From: Volutella citrinella
Lineage: Eukaryota; Ascomycota; Sordariomycetes; Hypocreales; Nectriaceae
Assembly (NCBI GenBank): GCA_034401135.1
Contig: JAWZSP010000005.1
Location: 930,001 to 994,000, forward strand
DNA: 64,000 nt
Direction: 5' to 3'
Shown: in pieces, positions 11,071 through 21,733 of the stretch
Position numbering within the stretch: position 1 is the first letter of the stretch
Layout of the letters: each line of letters begins with the position of its first letter
The notes under the pieces: model-generated
Told to the model about the DNA's origin: nothing
What the model saw: only the letters and a program-made list of their open reading frames with translations
Databases searched by the model: none
Program-made: the position numbers and the translations under genes

Positions 11071-12743
11071 CTAAGCACTGTTCACCTTGATCTTGGTCTT
11101 CTGCTTCTCATCGTCAGACGCATCAGCATCGGCAACCGCCTCAGCCTCGAGTGCCTCACGGAACTCCTCGCGCTTGGGCTTGAGGTACCGGTTGTCAATG
11201 AAGCGCAGAGTGCAAGTCATGATGATGAGGAGGACGAGCAAGGCAAGGGCCGACTGCCAGCCGTACTTGTAGTGCGGGGCCTGGGAGGCGGGCCAGGTCA
11301 GGACCTGGGACCAGGCGGAGATGGCGTAGTAGGCGGCGACGGCGACACCCACGGTCAGAGTGCGGGCCTCGGGGTCCTGAGGAATCAGGTCGGACAGCCA
11401 GGAGAAGATGAGGGGCGCGGTGCCGAGGCAAGTGTAGGCGATAAAGTAGGCGGCGTAGGCGGCGGACAAGGGCGTGGAGTCAGGGTGAGAGGTCCAGATG
11501 CTCATGATGATGCAGGTCAGGATGCCGATGAGAGCCTGAGCGACGATGAGGGTCCAGCGCGAGCGGATGAAGTCGGAGAGCAGGGCCCAGATCCAGACAA
11601 AGGCGACGTTGATGCCGTAGGCGCCGATGGGGATGGCGTTGACCTGGGCCGTGGTCCAACGGCGGCTGCCATCGGGGTTCTTCACCCACTTGAGGAAGAG
11701 GGAGAAGTAGACGTTGCCGTAGGTGCCGAGGACGCTGGCGACGTAGAGGACGGCGATGAAGTAGACGACCCAGCCGGAGAAGGTGCGCTTGACGCCGGCC
11801 CAGGTCATCTGGCGCGACTCGGCGCGGCCGTGGCGCTGCAGCCGGAGCATGGCCAGCTCGGCGTCGCCCTTGCGGAACCAAAAGGCCAGCGGGTTGGGCT
11901 TGTTGGGGACGTCGGGCATCATGAAGACGCCGAAGACGCCCCAGATGACGGTGATGATGCCGTTGATGATGAAGAGCCAGCGCCAGCCGGGGATGCCGTG
12001 GCGGCCGTCCATGGTGTTGGTGATGGCGGCCTGCATGGCGCCCGACATCATGGAGCCGACGGCCTGGCACGAGTGGTAGAAGCCCATGCGCTTGGCGAGC
12101 TCGGTGGGGGTGTACCAGTACACTATTTATACATTAGTATCCGACTTGGCGCGGCTTGGCGGTGGTGAACCTACTCAGAAGCGTCATCATGCCAGGCCAG
12201 GCGCTGCTCTCAAACAGACCCAGCAGCACGCGCAGGGCGTAGACGTGGTTGGCGTTCTGGACGAGGGCCATGCAGCCCGTGATGATGCCCCAGGCGATCT
12301 CGAGGCCCGGCAGCCAGAAGCTGGGTCGCACATAGGTGAGGATGATTTGCGACGGGATCAGCATCACGCAGTAGGCGATGTTGAAGTAGGTCGAGAAGCT
12401 GCGAGACGAGAATTGGTTAGCTTACGCCATGTTGTCGATTGCTTGTTGGGGGTGCTCACAAATTGAGCTCATTGCCAAAGAGCGACAGGTCCTCCTTCAT
12501 GCCAGAGACGTAGGCATTGTTGATGTTGGTCTGGTCGAGATACTTGATGACTGCGAATACCCGTCAGTCTCACACTCTGCCTCGCGGTCGGTCGCGTGCC
12601 CATGTTCTGAGCGACTCACCCTGCGAAATGCAGCCAAAGGTCATGAAGAAAATGTCCAGGCGGCGGATCAGACTCTTCTCCTCGGCCGTGCGATCGTGCT
12701 TGACGGACAGGGCGCTCTGTCGGAACGCCTTGAAGGACACCAT
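11071..12743 (-). CDS. MFS permease of the allantoate/vitamin (DAL5/Fen2-like, ACS) family
   Basis: Four exons (12743-12620, 12550-12460, 12398-12175, 12122-11071) with introns of 69, 61 and 52 bp give 496 residues. Each junction keeps frame and rebuilds family signatures: [15 protein letters not shown] after TM1 and [18 protein letters not shown] at the third junction. About 12 hydrophobic segments can be counted, with a charged cytoplasmic loop near the middle and an acidic/lysine C-terminal tail. The family imports small organic anions such as allantoate, nicotinate, biotin or pantothenate by proton symport at the plasma membrane. The sequence does not decide the substrate. No catabolic or biosynthetic gene lies beside it to suggest one. 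Confidence 0.88.
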
Positions 12744-15409
12744 GATGACGGATCAGTGCGGAAGACGGGAGAAGCAGAGCAAGAGGGAGCAGAGCACGGG
12801 TGGGCAGTGAGACTGTCTTAATATAATATTAACAGCTCCATGGACCGACATGGAGTCTTCCCGAGAGCGGTCTGGCTCAACCCACACCAGGCCAACCATG
12901 ACGGGAAGAGATAAGTCTCAGGTTGCTATGAGACGGATAAGGGTCCAGCGGGTCACGGGCAGGGCCATCGATGTGCATTCTTCATGACACCACAATTGCA
13001 TGCAAACCTCCGACCAACGGCGACGCGAACCCGCAGCTCGTCGACCGTCAACCTGCGGCCCGCCTGTGCGTCTTGCCACGCGCGAACTCGAACTACTCAA
13101 TTTTCACGGCAACCATTCCCCACAGAGAGGGACCGGGGGGAGAATTGGCCTCCGGTTCGGAGAAGTTCGCCCGTGGGGCGGAGGGGCCATCCAACGTTAC
13201 GACTCGAGTCGGGGGAAAGTACGAGATGATTCAATTCTGCAGACGGCCGCTCCCACCCAAGCCCGAGCGGAGCGGCGTCAGTGGCGGCGGGTGGCTCACG
13301 CTTGTTCGTTTAAAACTGGAGCTTTTATTCCCACTAATAATTCCCAGGTTGTTGTGCTAGCGCCAGCTAATAAACCGAAAAACGTGGGCCCGGGACTCTG
13401 GCGGAAGAAAAAATAGAGCCGCGAGTGAGTCGTCTTGTCGGTGTCGTGCCGACCAGCCGGTTTGTGGGTGCTATGTGATGGCCACTCGCTGCTGTCGCCA
13501 TCCCCTCCTCTTCCCCTACCTATGCGGCTTCTCACGGTCAAACCATGGTTACTGATATCCCCGCGCAGCTTTCTGGGGACAATCCCCGTCCTCGGACGAA
13601 TCCCGCACTGATTGGGACGCTCAGATTGGATTGGACTGCCCATCTCCGACGCCCCAGAGAGGGGACAGGAAGGAAAAACCTTTAGAGGAAGCCCAAGTGG
13701 AGCGGCGGCGATGGGCCGACCAGTGCCTCGTGTTTGGGTTATGTAACGACTACTAGACCCGGTCTGGGGTGCAGAGTGAGAAAATGCTACGTAACAATCA
13801 CTTACAGCAGAGGTCAGACCCCATGGAGAGCCGACCATGGCCAGTAGCCTTACGCTTATCTTCACCCGAAGGATCGGATCCCGGCTGATAAAGCGTCTCT
13901 GCGGCTGCGTTGCGCCGTCCGTGTCTCTTGGGTAACCCGTTTAATGTGGGATCATCCCATGTCGACCCAAACTCGTCTCATGGCTGCCTGGCCCCGAGCA
14001 TTCTCGCGTGCTGCAGGCAGCTCCATTCCATTACCAGAGCACGACAGCCGGCCTTCTGCTGGGCTGCTGACCCCAGGATCCGGGCCTTGTCCCTGCTGCG
14101 ATTGGATTGCAGGAGCGTACCAGCATCCGTGAACCGCGTCGAGCCCCAGTTAAGCGGGTAAAGCGTCCAAGCGCAAGGCCGGGGCCTGAAAGGCGGTATT
14201 CAAGAGTCTGGGGAACAGGGTTGAAGTATCTGTAGAGTCACGCGATGAGCAAGTCTAGACAGGGGCCATGACGACCCAGCGGATGTTGCAAGCCGACAAA
14301 TGCAAACGGGCGAATCGGTAGCTGTCCGAAAACTCCACGAGAGAGATAAGACGTCGATGGAATAGGAATTATTTGTAGCCGAGGGCGATCAGACGACTGC
14401 TGCTTAAACTGCCTGCCTAAACAAACAATCTTGGGTGTAAGCGCAACACCATGTCGGCCTCCAAACAACCCAGAGTCGATTATGATGCCACCACCATGGC
14501 CAGATGAGCTAAACCAGGTCGGTCTTGAGCTAGTAGGGCTGACCTAGTGAGCGTTTGATGGACGTCTTCAACCGCGCGTCAAGAGGGCGAGGACTTCTCG
14601 TGCTAAGGGTAACCACTTAACTAGCGGTGAAATATGTGTCCAAATATTTTGAGTCCAGGCTTAGGCTGATGTGAGTAAATGGGCAAGACTGCCAAAGTAA
14701 GTCTTGAACCTGGGTTTGAGTTGTCGAAGCTGGAAGACCTAGGCTCCAGGGGCTTTTCTTAGTGCAGTTACACTCAACACGGCAGTCTTTATGGTACATG
14801 TATCTTGGAGCTTCCCATTCTTCATTGGCAAATGGTATCTTTTTCAAAAGGTTTGTTTCTGTGGTATGTTAGTAAACCCATCAATTACTACTCGAGTCCT
14901 TTATTTACTATTGCTCTCTGAAGGCAGAACTACCCCATCGAGCTAAGTATATTGACTTGCCACCTCCTATGCAGTCCGTTTCGTCGAAACTCTTTTTAGA
15001 CTTTCCGCTAGCCCTTATAGAGACGACTATGTCGCGACTATTGTATCGCTTGTTGATCTTTGCTTCGCTGACTGGGGAATTGAACATGGACACAATTTCA
15101 TTTCATTGAGCAGCTTATCGGAAATATAAGCGATAATTAATTTGGCATCCCATCATCAACGCGCACACCATTTCTCATTGAGAGCACCCTATCATTGAAC
15201 AAGTCATTGCAAGGCAGACAGAATTAATTTCAGCTTGATATAAATAGTCGATGGCTGAGACAGGCCGTTCTGGAACCCTTACGTAATGCTGTACGACCCT
15301 CGGACTTACGTAGCACCTGTGCCCAGCCTCATGATGACGACCCAAAACAACAATATTGAGCCTGCCCCGCATGTCGACATCATCTCCTGGATGTACAAAC
15401 TTCCACAAG
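12744..15409. other. Long intergenic region, 2.67 kb, between divergent MFS and glycosidase genes
   Basis: No supported gene. The left half (12.75-14.2 kb) is GC-rich and the right half (14.4-15.3 kb) is AT-richer, with short open frames that lack start context and intron support. One 61-codon minus-strand frame at 14908-15093 has a protein-like composition (GGGKSIYLARWGSSAF) but I cannot place it; it may be a relic. Confidence 0.45.
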
Positions 15410-18174
15410 ATGCATCCACTTATCCTAGTGCTGCTTTGGGCATCTGTGTGCCGAGCCGCTGCTACAGAATTCCTTGACCATGGCCAGCTTCTCGCTGACA
15501 TGGAGGACCCTGGCTGGTTCGAGCGAAACATTCCCCTGCTGGACATCCCCGATCAAATGATCCAGGACGTGTACTACTACCGCTGGCAGACCTACAGAGA
15601 ACACCTTGTCTACACCGGCGCGCAGTACGGCTACATGTCCAGCGAGTTCCTTCATCCTGTCAGCTACGGCGCTCCGTATGGAGGCATAGTAGCTGCTGCT
15701 GGCCATCACATCAACGAGGGACGCTGGTTGCGCGACACAAAGTACGGACAGGATGTCGTCAACTACTGGCTTTCCGGGCCCGGCCAGTTTCCAAAGCCCA
15801 TGACGGATGATGTGAACAAGGATGCCTCTGATTGGGCGCACGAGTACAGCTTTTGGGCTGCCAGCGCCGTGTGGAACCAGTACCTGGTATCTGGAGACCG
15901 TGACTTCGTCCTCGGCCACCTGGACAATCTCGTCAAGCAGTATCGAGGCTGGGATAACCATTTCAACGCCAAACTTCAGCTGTACTGGCAAGTCCCTGTC
16001 TGGGACGCCTCTGAGTACACCGCTGCGTCCTACGAATCGAGCGATCCATATCATGGCGGCGCCGGCTTTCGACCCACCCTCAATGCCTACCAGTATGGAG
16101 ATGCGCGGGCTATTTCTGCCATTGCAGCTCTGAAGGGGGACCGAGTCCTGGCAGAAGAGTATGAGAAGCGTGCCGATAGTCTGCAAGCTGCTTTACAGAA
16201 GGAGTTGTGGGATGACAAGGACAAATTCTTCAAGCATCGAGCACGCGACAAGAACCCGTCTGGGACATTGCTACGTACCCGCGAGATCATGGGGTACGTA
16301 CCTTGGATGTTCAATATGCCCAGGGCCGATTCAGACATGGTTGCCTTTGCACAGTTGATGGATCCCCAAGGATTTGCGTCCAAGTTTGGGCCTACGACGA
16401 CCGAGAGACGAAGCAAGTGGTTCATGTACGAAGCACAACACTGCTGCCGTTGGGACGGTCCATCCTGGCCGTTTGCAACCGCACAAACACTAACTGCTGT
16501 GGAGAATGTGCTCCATGGCTATGCTCCCCAGCATCATATCACGTCTACAGACTACTTTACGCTCCTTCAGGGGTATGCCGCAACACAATATAAAGACGGA
16601 AGGCCGTATGTTGCAGAGGCACATCATCCGGACACGCGACGGTGGATGTATGATGGCTACGATCACAGCGAGGACTACAATCATTCCACGTTTATCGACA
16701 ACATCCTGGCTGGACTCATTGGCCTTCGAGCTCAACCCAATGACACGCTCGTCGTTAACCCGCTGACGCCACCTTCTTGGGACTATTTCGGCGTTGAGAA
16801 CGCAGCATATCACGGCCACTCCATCACAGTGCTCTGGGATCGCACAGGTTCCCAATACGGAGAGGGAGCAGGACTGCGAGTGTATGTTGACGGGAAGCTT
16901 GCAGCCAGTCGAGAAACACTGGGCTCAGTCACGGTCAACGTCGGCCCAGTGTCTCTCTCAGTTGCTCGTACATCCGTCAATATAGCTGCGAATGGCCAAC
17001 GATTCCCCCGGCTGACGCAAGCTTTTGCCTCCTTTACCTCGATTCAAGACGACCCCGCCCGAGCCATCGATGGCATGGTCTGGCGCACAGGAATCCCGGG
17101 AAACAGCCGTTGGACGTCCTGGGGCAGTCCAAATCCCCGCGACCATTTCGGGGTGGATCTCCGTCGAGACCAAGTTGTCAGCGATGTGCGGCTCTTCTTC
17201 TACACAGACGGCGATGGCGTGCGCCTCCCATTCGGCTACAGTCTCGAATACTGGGCTGGCGGTAGATGGCTGGACGTTCCGAGCCAATCCCGAAGCCCCA
17301 TGCCGAGGAGATCCAACATCGAGACCAAGATCACGTTTCCGCCCATCAAGACGTCCAAATTACGTGTTGTCGCGCTCAACCCGGGGTTTGGGATAGGCTG
17401 GGGCCTCTCCGAGTTTGAGGTCTGGACAGCTGCCGTTTTCCACATTCGCAACGAGAACAGCGGCAAGCTCATGGGCGTAGAAAAGCCGGCGTCGGCCAAC
17501 GGCTCCAATATCCAGCAGTACGCAGATGACGGCTCACGAGACCACCTGTGGCAGTTTGTCCCGAGCCCCGGAGGGTGGTGGAAGATCCAGAACCTGAACA
17601 GCGGGCTGTTGCTGGCCGTGGAGGGCGGCTCAACGAGCAACGGGGCGAGATTGCAACAACGTGAGGATACCGAATCAAGTGACTCTCTGTGGCGGGTCGA
17701 CTCCAGAGGAAGCGGCCTCTTCGTGATTCACAATAAGAAGAGTGGGAAGATGGCGGCAGTTGATGGCATGTCGACTGCAAATGGTGCTAAAATTGTCCAA
17801 TTCGAGGACAACGGAACCAAGGACCACTTGTGGAGCCTACTTCCTGCTGTGCCACAGGATTCCCGGAGCAGGGGGTAAGTTGTAATCCCTTCAATGCATA
17901 TGCGTGTTGGCTGTGAGACTAATTCGAATCATTAGATCAAGCAAGAATGGACATGGTTCGAGGTTTAGCCTGATCTACTTGGGCAATTTACTGGTGAGTA
18001 CCCCGGAGAGCTTTTCTCAAAAGTCCAGTCTTGAGCTGTCTACTAACTCGGCGATTCAAGACATGGGTATGGGCCGAGTTGAGCTCGCTGTTCGCAATGG
18101 TCTTCGGCAGAACATCCGGGCCTCCCGGGGCAGAACAGCTGCTATCTTCAGCAGCCACTTTGAATGATCTGTAA
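15410..18174 (+). CDS. Secreted or membrane-anchored six-hairpin glycosidase with F5/8-type C and ricin-B-like lectin domains
   Basis: The preferred model has exons 15410-17874, 17936-17993 and 18061-18174 (878 residues). A signal peptide (MHPLILVLLWASVCRA) sets the start. Residues about 25-520 match the mannosylglycerate-hydrolase-like six-hairpin glycosidase fold, with DGPSWPFATAQTL and YNHSTFIDNILAGL as landmarks. An F5/8 type C carbohydrate-binding domain spans about 531-672 and a ricin-B-type beta-trefoil about 677-817. The first intron starts GTAAGT one base before an in-frame TAA, so unspliced mRNA ends at 17878 with a soluble 822-residue protein. Splicing both introns adds a tail with a hydrophobic run (FSLIYLGNLLTWVWAELSSL). 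The enzyme probably acts on extracellular glycans; the exact substrate is unknown. Confidence 0.75.
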
Positions 18175-18389
18175 CTTGAAAATATTGATTCATTGGATTC
18201 TTAAGTTGGGAAACTAAAAGTAGGAATGGCTTGTTTCATGCCCTTGAGGTAGAGACTAGAGGTCGTTGGGTGGTATCTGAAAAGAAATGAATGCTGGGTA
18301 ACGGGATACATCAATCAGGAAGACTGGAATAACTAAACAAGACTGCTACAGGAAAATCAAGTTAATAGGAAACTTCAAACTCTTGAGTG

Positions 18390-20426
18390 CTAATCCAAGC
18401 AGAACATGTTACTTGCACTCGTCAAGCTTGCGTCGTTCAGAGCCTCGCCGTTCATGATACCATGAACATATGTATCCCCTACCAGCCGACACGTCCTAGA
18501 ACTTGGGTATCGATCTCTCAGGACGTGAGGCACGAAGGAGCCATAGAAAATGGCGACCCGGTCGAGAGGCTCAGCCATGCTCGGCACGAGAGCAAAGTAG
18601 CCCCTCCGCGTGATGGCAAAGGTCCGGTGGCTGCAAGCTGTCGTCGCCTGCATGATGAAGGTCTCTACTGCCGTCATCGCGCTGGAGAAGCCTTGTCCCT
18701 CCTCTCCCTCTTCGGCCGCCAGCCGTATGAGGACCTGGGCGAGTGTGGCGGCCGGCCTGGGAATCGGAGTGCTGGTTGCGATGGCGTTGATCCCCTCGTA
18801 CGTGTCGTCGACCAGCAGTGTCCGAGCAAGCGCATCCTGGTTGTCGATGTATTTGGTTGACCTCCCCCAGGTAGTCCATTGGTCAACGGTCGATCTGACG
18901 CGGCGTATGAAGCGGAGAAGGTTCTTCTCAGCGCGGTCATCCTCATCCAATCGCATAACATTGTCGAGATAATCTACGGTGAAGCCTTCGACGCGGAGGC
19001 ATGGTGCGGTGAAAAGGACGTCAGAATTGGTCGGCTCATCTCCCGATGCTCGATACGGTTCGTTTCGGATCATCGAAATGTCCTTGGGAGTCGGCCTCTG
19101 GGCGGTCCAGTCTGGCACCCAAGAGGGAAGACCAGGGCCGCCAGGCATCCAAGAAGGCAGAGATGGGCCGTCAGGGTTCCTCCTCTGCAGTCCGGCAAAG
19201 CAGAGCAAGAATAGGGCGTCTCCCTTCTCGGCAAACACCTTGGCGAAGCGGACGTAGAGGTCCGCCGTCGACTGCAAGTACGGCCCCAGTGCCTCTCTGT
19301 CCGCGTCCTCCATCAGAGCTGCCAGCCCCCAGATCTTGTCCTTGGGCTCGGTGGCCAGAAAGTCTCTTGTCATGAGGAGGAACTTTATCGGCTCCTTTCT
19401 CCCTGCCAGCCACCGCCGCTTAATCTCCTTGATCTTGTTGTAGTTGAGGAAATGCGTCGGCACGAGATCCATCACGTCCTTGTGCCTCTCCGGATCGGAT
19501 CGCAGTACCTCGTCTCCAATGACAGAGTCCAAGTCTTCCTGGGTGAAGACGGTGCCGTGGAACATGAACTTGACGCTCTGCGCGAGCGCAAACTCCTGGA
19601 TGATCCAGGTGCGCTCGAACCAAGGCCGCGTGAGGGCAATCAGCGCCGTGGCAAAGTTCCACTTGGAGTCTTTCTGCCGGCTCCAGATGGCGAACTCGTC
19701 TTGGCGGCCCATCCCGCTATAAATCGTGTGCTCCAGAATGACGTCGCCAAACTTATGCGAGAAGCCGTTGAGGTCGCCGAGATCCACGTACACGGTCCTG
19801 GCTGTGCTGTAGATTTGCCCCATCATCTGGATCTGGGCCGACTTTTCCGCCTCGTCCTGCTGGTTGATGCATATCGCGTCGGCCCAGATATAGGTCTCCC
19901 TGGACACACCGGCCACAAATCCAGCCCGGAGCCGCTTGAGCGCCTTCTCGAGACTGGACCTCGCGGTGAAGATGCCGCCGTTGCACAGCATCTTGCAATC
20001 CGCGGGCCCGGTTCCCCAGCAGTACGAAAGGGCGCCATAGTCGGGCGCTTGGCTGATGTCGAACTCGACGAGTTTGCACTGCACCGGATCGGCTCTATAG
20101 TACGCTGTGCTGATCTCCAGAAGCCTTATCGACTTGCTGGGGTTCTTCAGCGCCGCGTAGGTGAACTCTGGTGTTCCATCGGCGATCGTCTTTGGCACCG
20201 GGGCCGATGCCAGTGACAACGCTGCTGTTGACGCTGCCAGATCCGCCCTCGGGTCCCTGAGGTTTGATTTCTGTCCGAATTTATCAAGCGTATACTCCTT
20301 GAGTCCCACGCGGCCCTCGCAGCTGCTGTCGCATTGCTCATGCTCCTGACAAGTGCTCTGGGCATTCATGGAAGCCCCATGCACGTAGGCATTGATCAGA
20401 TCCTCCAGCCTGGTAGTCAGACTCAT
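18390..20426 (-). CDS. HET-domain protein (heterokaryon incompatibility family)
   Basis: A single exon of 678 residues from the ATG at 20426. The HET domain lies at about residues 105-250, with the hallmark blocks YGALSYCWG, IWADAICINQQDEAEKSAQI and IYSTARTVYVDLGD. The long C-terminal region has the usual family spacing, including PWFERTWIIQEFALA and a duplicated LPSW block (LPSWMPGGPGLPSWVPDW). The N-terminus carries a short cysteine-rich stretch (CQEHEQCDSSC) that is not part of the domain. HET proteins trigger or modulate non-self recognition and regulated cell death after fusion of unlike hyphae. Most genomic members have no tested allorecognition role, so that function is inferred. It lies in the accessory region next to a tRNA gene. 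Confidence 0.9.
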   Translation of the reverse strand: MSLTTRLEDLINAYVHGASMNAQSTCQEHEQCDSSCEGRVGLKEYTLDKFGQKSNLRDPRADLAASTAALSLASAPVPKTIADGTPEFTYAALKNPSKSIRLLEISTAYYRADPVQCKLVEFDISQAPDYGALSYCWGTGPADCKMLCNGGIFTARSSLEKALKRLRAGFVAGVSRETYIWADAICINQQDEAEKSAQIQMMGQIYSTARTVYVDLGDLNGFSHKFGDVILEHTIYSGMGRQDEFAIWSRQKDSKWNFATALIALTRPWFERTWIIQEFALAQSVKFMFHGTVFTQEDLDSVIGDEVLRSDPERHKDVMDLVPTHFLNYNKIKEIKRRWLAGRKEPIKFLLMTRDFLATEPKDKIWGLAALMEDADREALGPYLQSTADLYVRFAKVFAEKGDALFLLCFAGLQRRNPDGPSLPSWMPGGPGLPSWVPDWTAQRPTPKDISMIRNEPYRASGDEPTNSDVLFTAPCLRVEGFTVDYLDNVMRLDEDDRAEKNLLRFIRRVRSTVDQWTTWGRSTKYIDNQDALARTLLVDDTYEGINAIATSTPIPRPAATLAQVLIRLAAEEGEEGQGFSSAMTAVETFIMQATTACSHRTFAITRRGYFALVPSMAEPLDRVAIFYGSFVPHVLRDRYPSSRTCRLVGDTYVHGIMNGEALNDASLTSASNMFCLD

Positions 20427-21249
20427 TGTTTTCGCGCTCGCGGGATGTGGTTTTGCGACCTAGGCGATGAAGTGGCGCTCCAGTGGCTTTGATGATGCTG
20501 CTAATCGACGAAATGGAGGTGATTACGGCCCTACGGGTGGTTGACCCCTCCACCCCTGCGAATGTCATCCATCCACTGAAAAGCCCCCAATGCGGGCTGT
20601 GGGGGTCCCTAAATCTGCCTTGCCTTTGCACGTGTGTGACATGAGGTGCGGCACAGCAGAGAAAGGTTGACGACATCCGATCGGGTGATGATAGGGCCAT
20701 GTCGTATGCTGTTGGCCATGATCCTGCTTTAGCCAACAAGTAAACTGCAGAACATAGAAGGTGCATGCTGGTGTAAAGCAGTCGCCAACGGCCTGTGCCT
20801 TTCGCCAGACTTGATCTGGAAAACACTCTTGGAGTTTTGGTGAGATGGACGAGATGAAGAGTAAAACTTCACACTTGGGCTAAGTTTCCTGTCACATGAT
20901 GGACTCAATAGGATTACTTGACTATGGTAAGGACGAAGAACAAGTACTACACGTTTGATATGCAGCGCAGCTGTCATTGTTGCGGGCATCAGCCATTATG
21001 CTGGGTAGCCCTAACCTGCACCGCTGCTCAGAATGGTGCTTTGAAGCGGCCAAGCAACCTTGCCTGGCTTCCCGTGGCCTGAAATCTATTCAGAATGGCA
21101 GTGGATACGAACTTAGGCGTTACAATTCGGTCCAGAGGTCGTGCAGCGATGAGGCGTACTGTGGACTATGTAAACAACAACGTGTTAGAGAGGTTGCAAA
21201 CCTGCTGTTATAAGGCAGTTACCTACTACATCTTCCAACAAGCAGCAAA
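20427..21249. other. Intergenic, 823 bp, HET promoter and tRNA upstream flank
   Basis: This holds the promoter side of the minus-strand HET gene. No other gene is supported; the open frames here lack codon character and start context. Confidence 0.5.
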
Positions 21250-21330
21250 GGCACTTTGGCGGAGTGGTTAACGCGCGGGCCTGCTAAGCCCGTCTCCTCG
21301 GAGGCGTGAGTTCGAATCTCACAGGTGTCG
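21250..21330 (+). tRNA. tRNA-Ser, anticodon GCU (no intron)
   Basis: The 81-nt sequence folds as a class II tRNA. The acceptor stem pairs GGCACTT with AGGTGTC, followed by discriminator G. The anticodon arm is CGGGC-CTGCTAA-GCCCG, with GCT at 21283-21285. A variable arm (TCTCCTCGGAGG) follows, as in tRNA-Ser, and the T arm is GTGAGTTCGAATCTCAC. The internal A box (TGGCGGAGTGG) and B box (GTTCGAATC) serve RNA polymerase III. It reads AGC and AGU serine codons. Confidence 0.95.
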
Positions 21331-21340
21331 TTTCTTTTTT
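21331..21340 (+). terminator. RNA polymerase III oligo-T terminator of tRNA-Ser
   Basis: A T tract (TTTC followed by six or more T) lies immediately after the tRNA 3' end, the normal Pol III stop signal. Confidence 0.8.
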
Positions 21341-21733
21341 TGGCCTTTCGCCAACCGCACTCTTGTCAAGGTTCAAGATCACCCTCTTTCTTTCTTTTTT
21401 TGTATTTTTTTTCTATTTAGAAATATTCCTCATGTGAAGCTCCAGGTGTTCCCTTCAACCTTAGGTACGAATGGCAAATGCGCAACTCTGAGCCACTGGG
21501 AAAATAGTTATTCCGCTCCAGTCGTCGAGGATGAACGAGCCCTTGTTCGCACTGTGTAATCCCCGGTCTCTTACAAATACAGCAAGCACTTGTTACAGGA
21601 CTCAACTCTTCGGGAATGTCGGCGGGAGGTTTATACATTTTATATATGTCATTTGTCTAGAGGCATTAAGTTAGTATCGCTGGCCAGACTTTGTCAGGTA
21701 GCGTCAAGCCCTTGTCGGTGCGCAACGGCCAAC
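21341..21733. other. Intergenic, 393 bp, between tRNA-Ser and the Zn2Cys6 gene
   Basis: Pyrimidine-rich at the left end, then ordinary sequence serving as promoter and leader of the regulator gene. No further feature seen. Confidence 0.45.

Noticed and set aside
11272..12168. 298-codon plus-strand frame over the MFS gene
   Set aside because: Gly/Asp/Val composition of an antisense shadow; the spliced minus-strand permease explains the locus.
14908..15093. 61-codon minus-strand frame with GGGKSIYLARWGSS
   Set aside because: Protein-like, but no family, neighbour exon or start context, and one stretch resembles a D arm only by chance; not listed as a gene.
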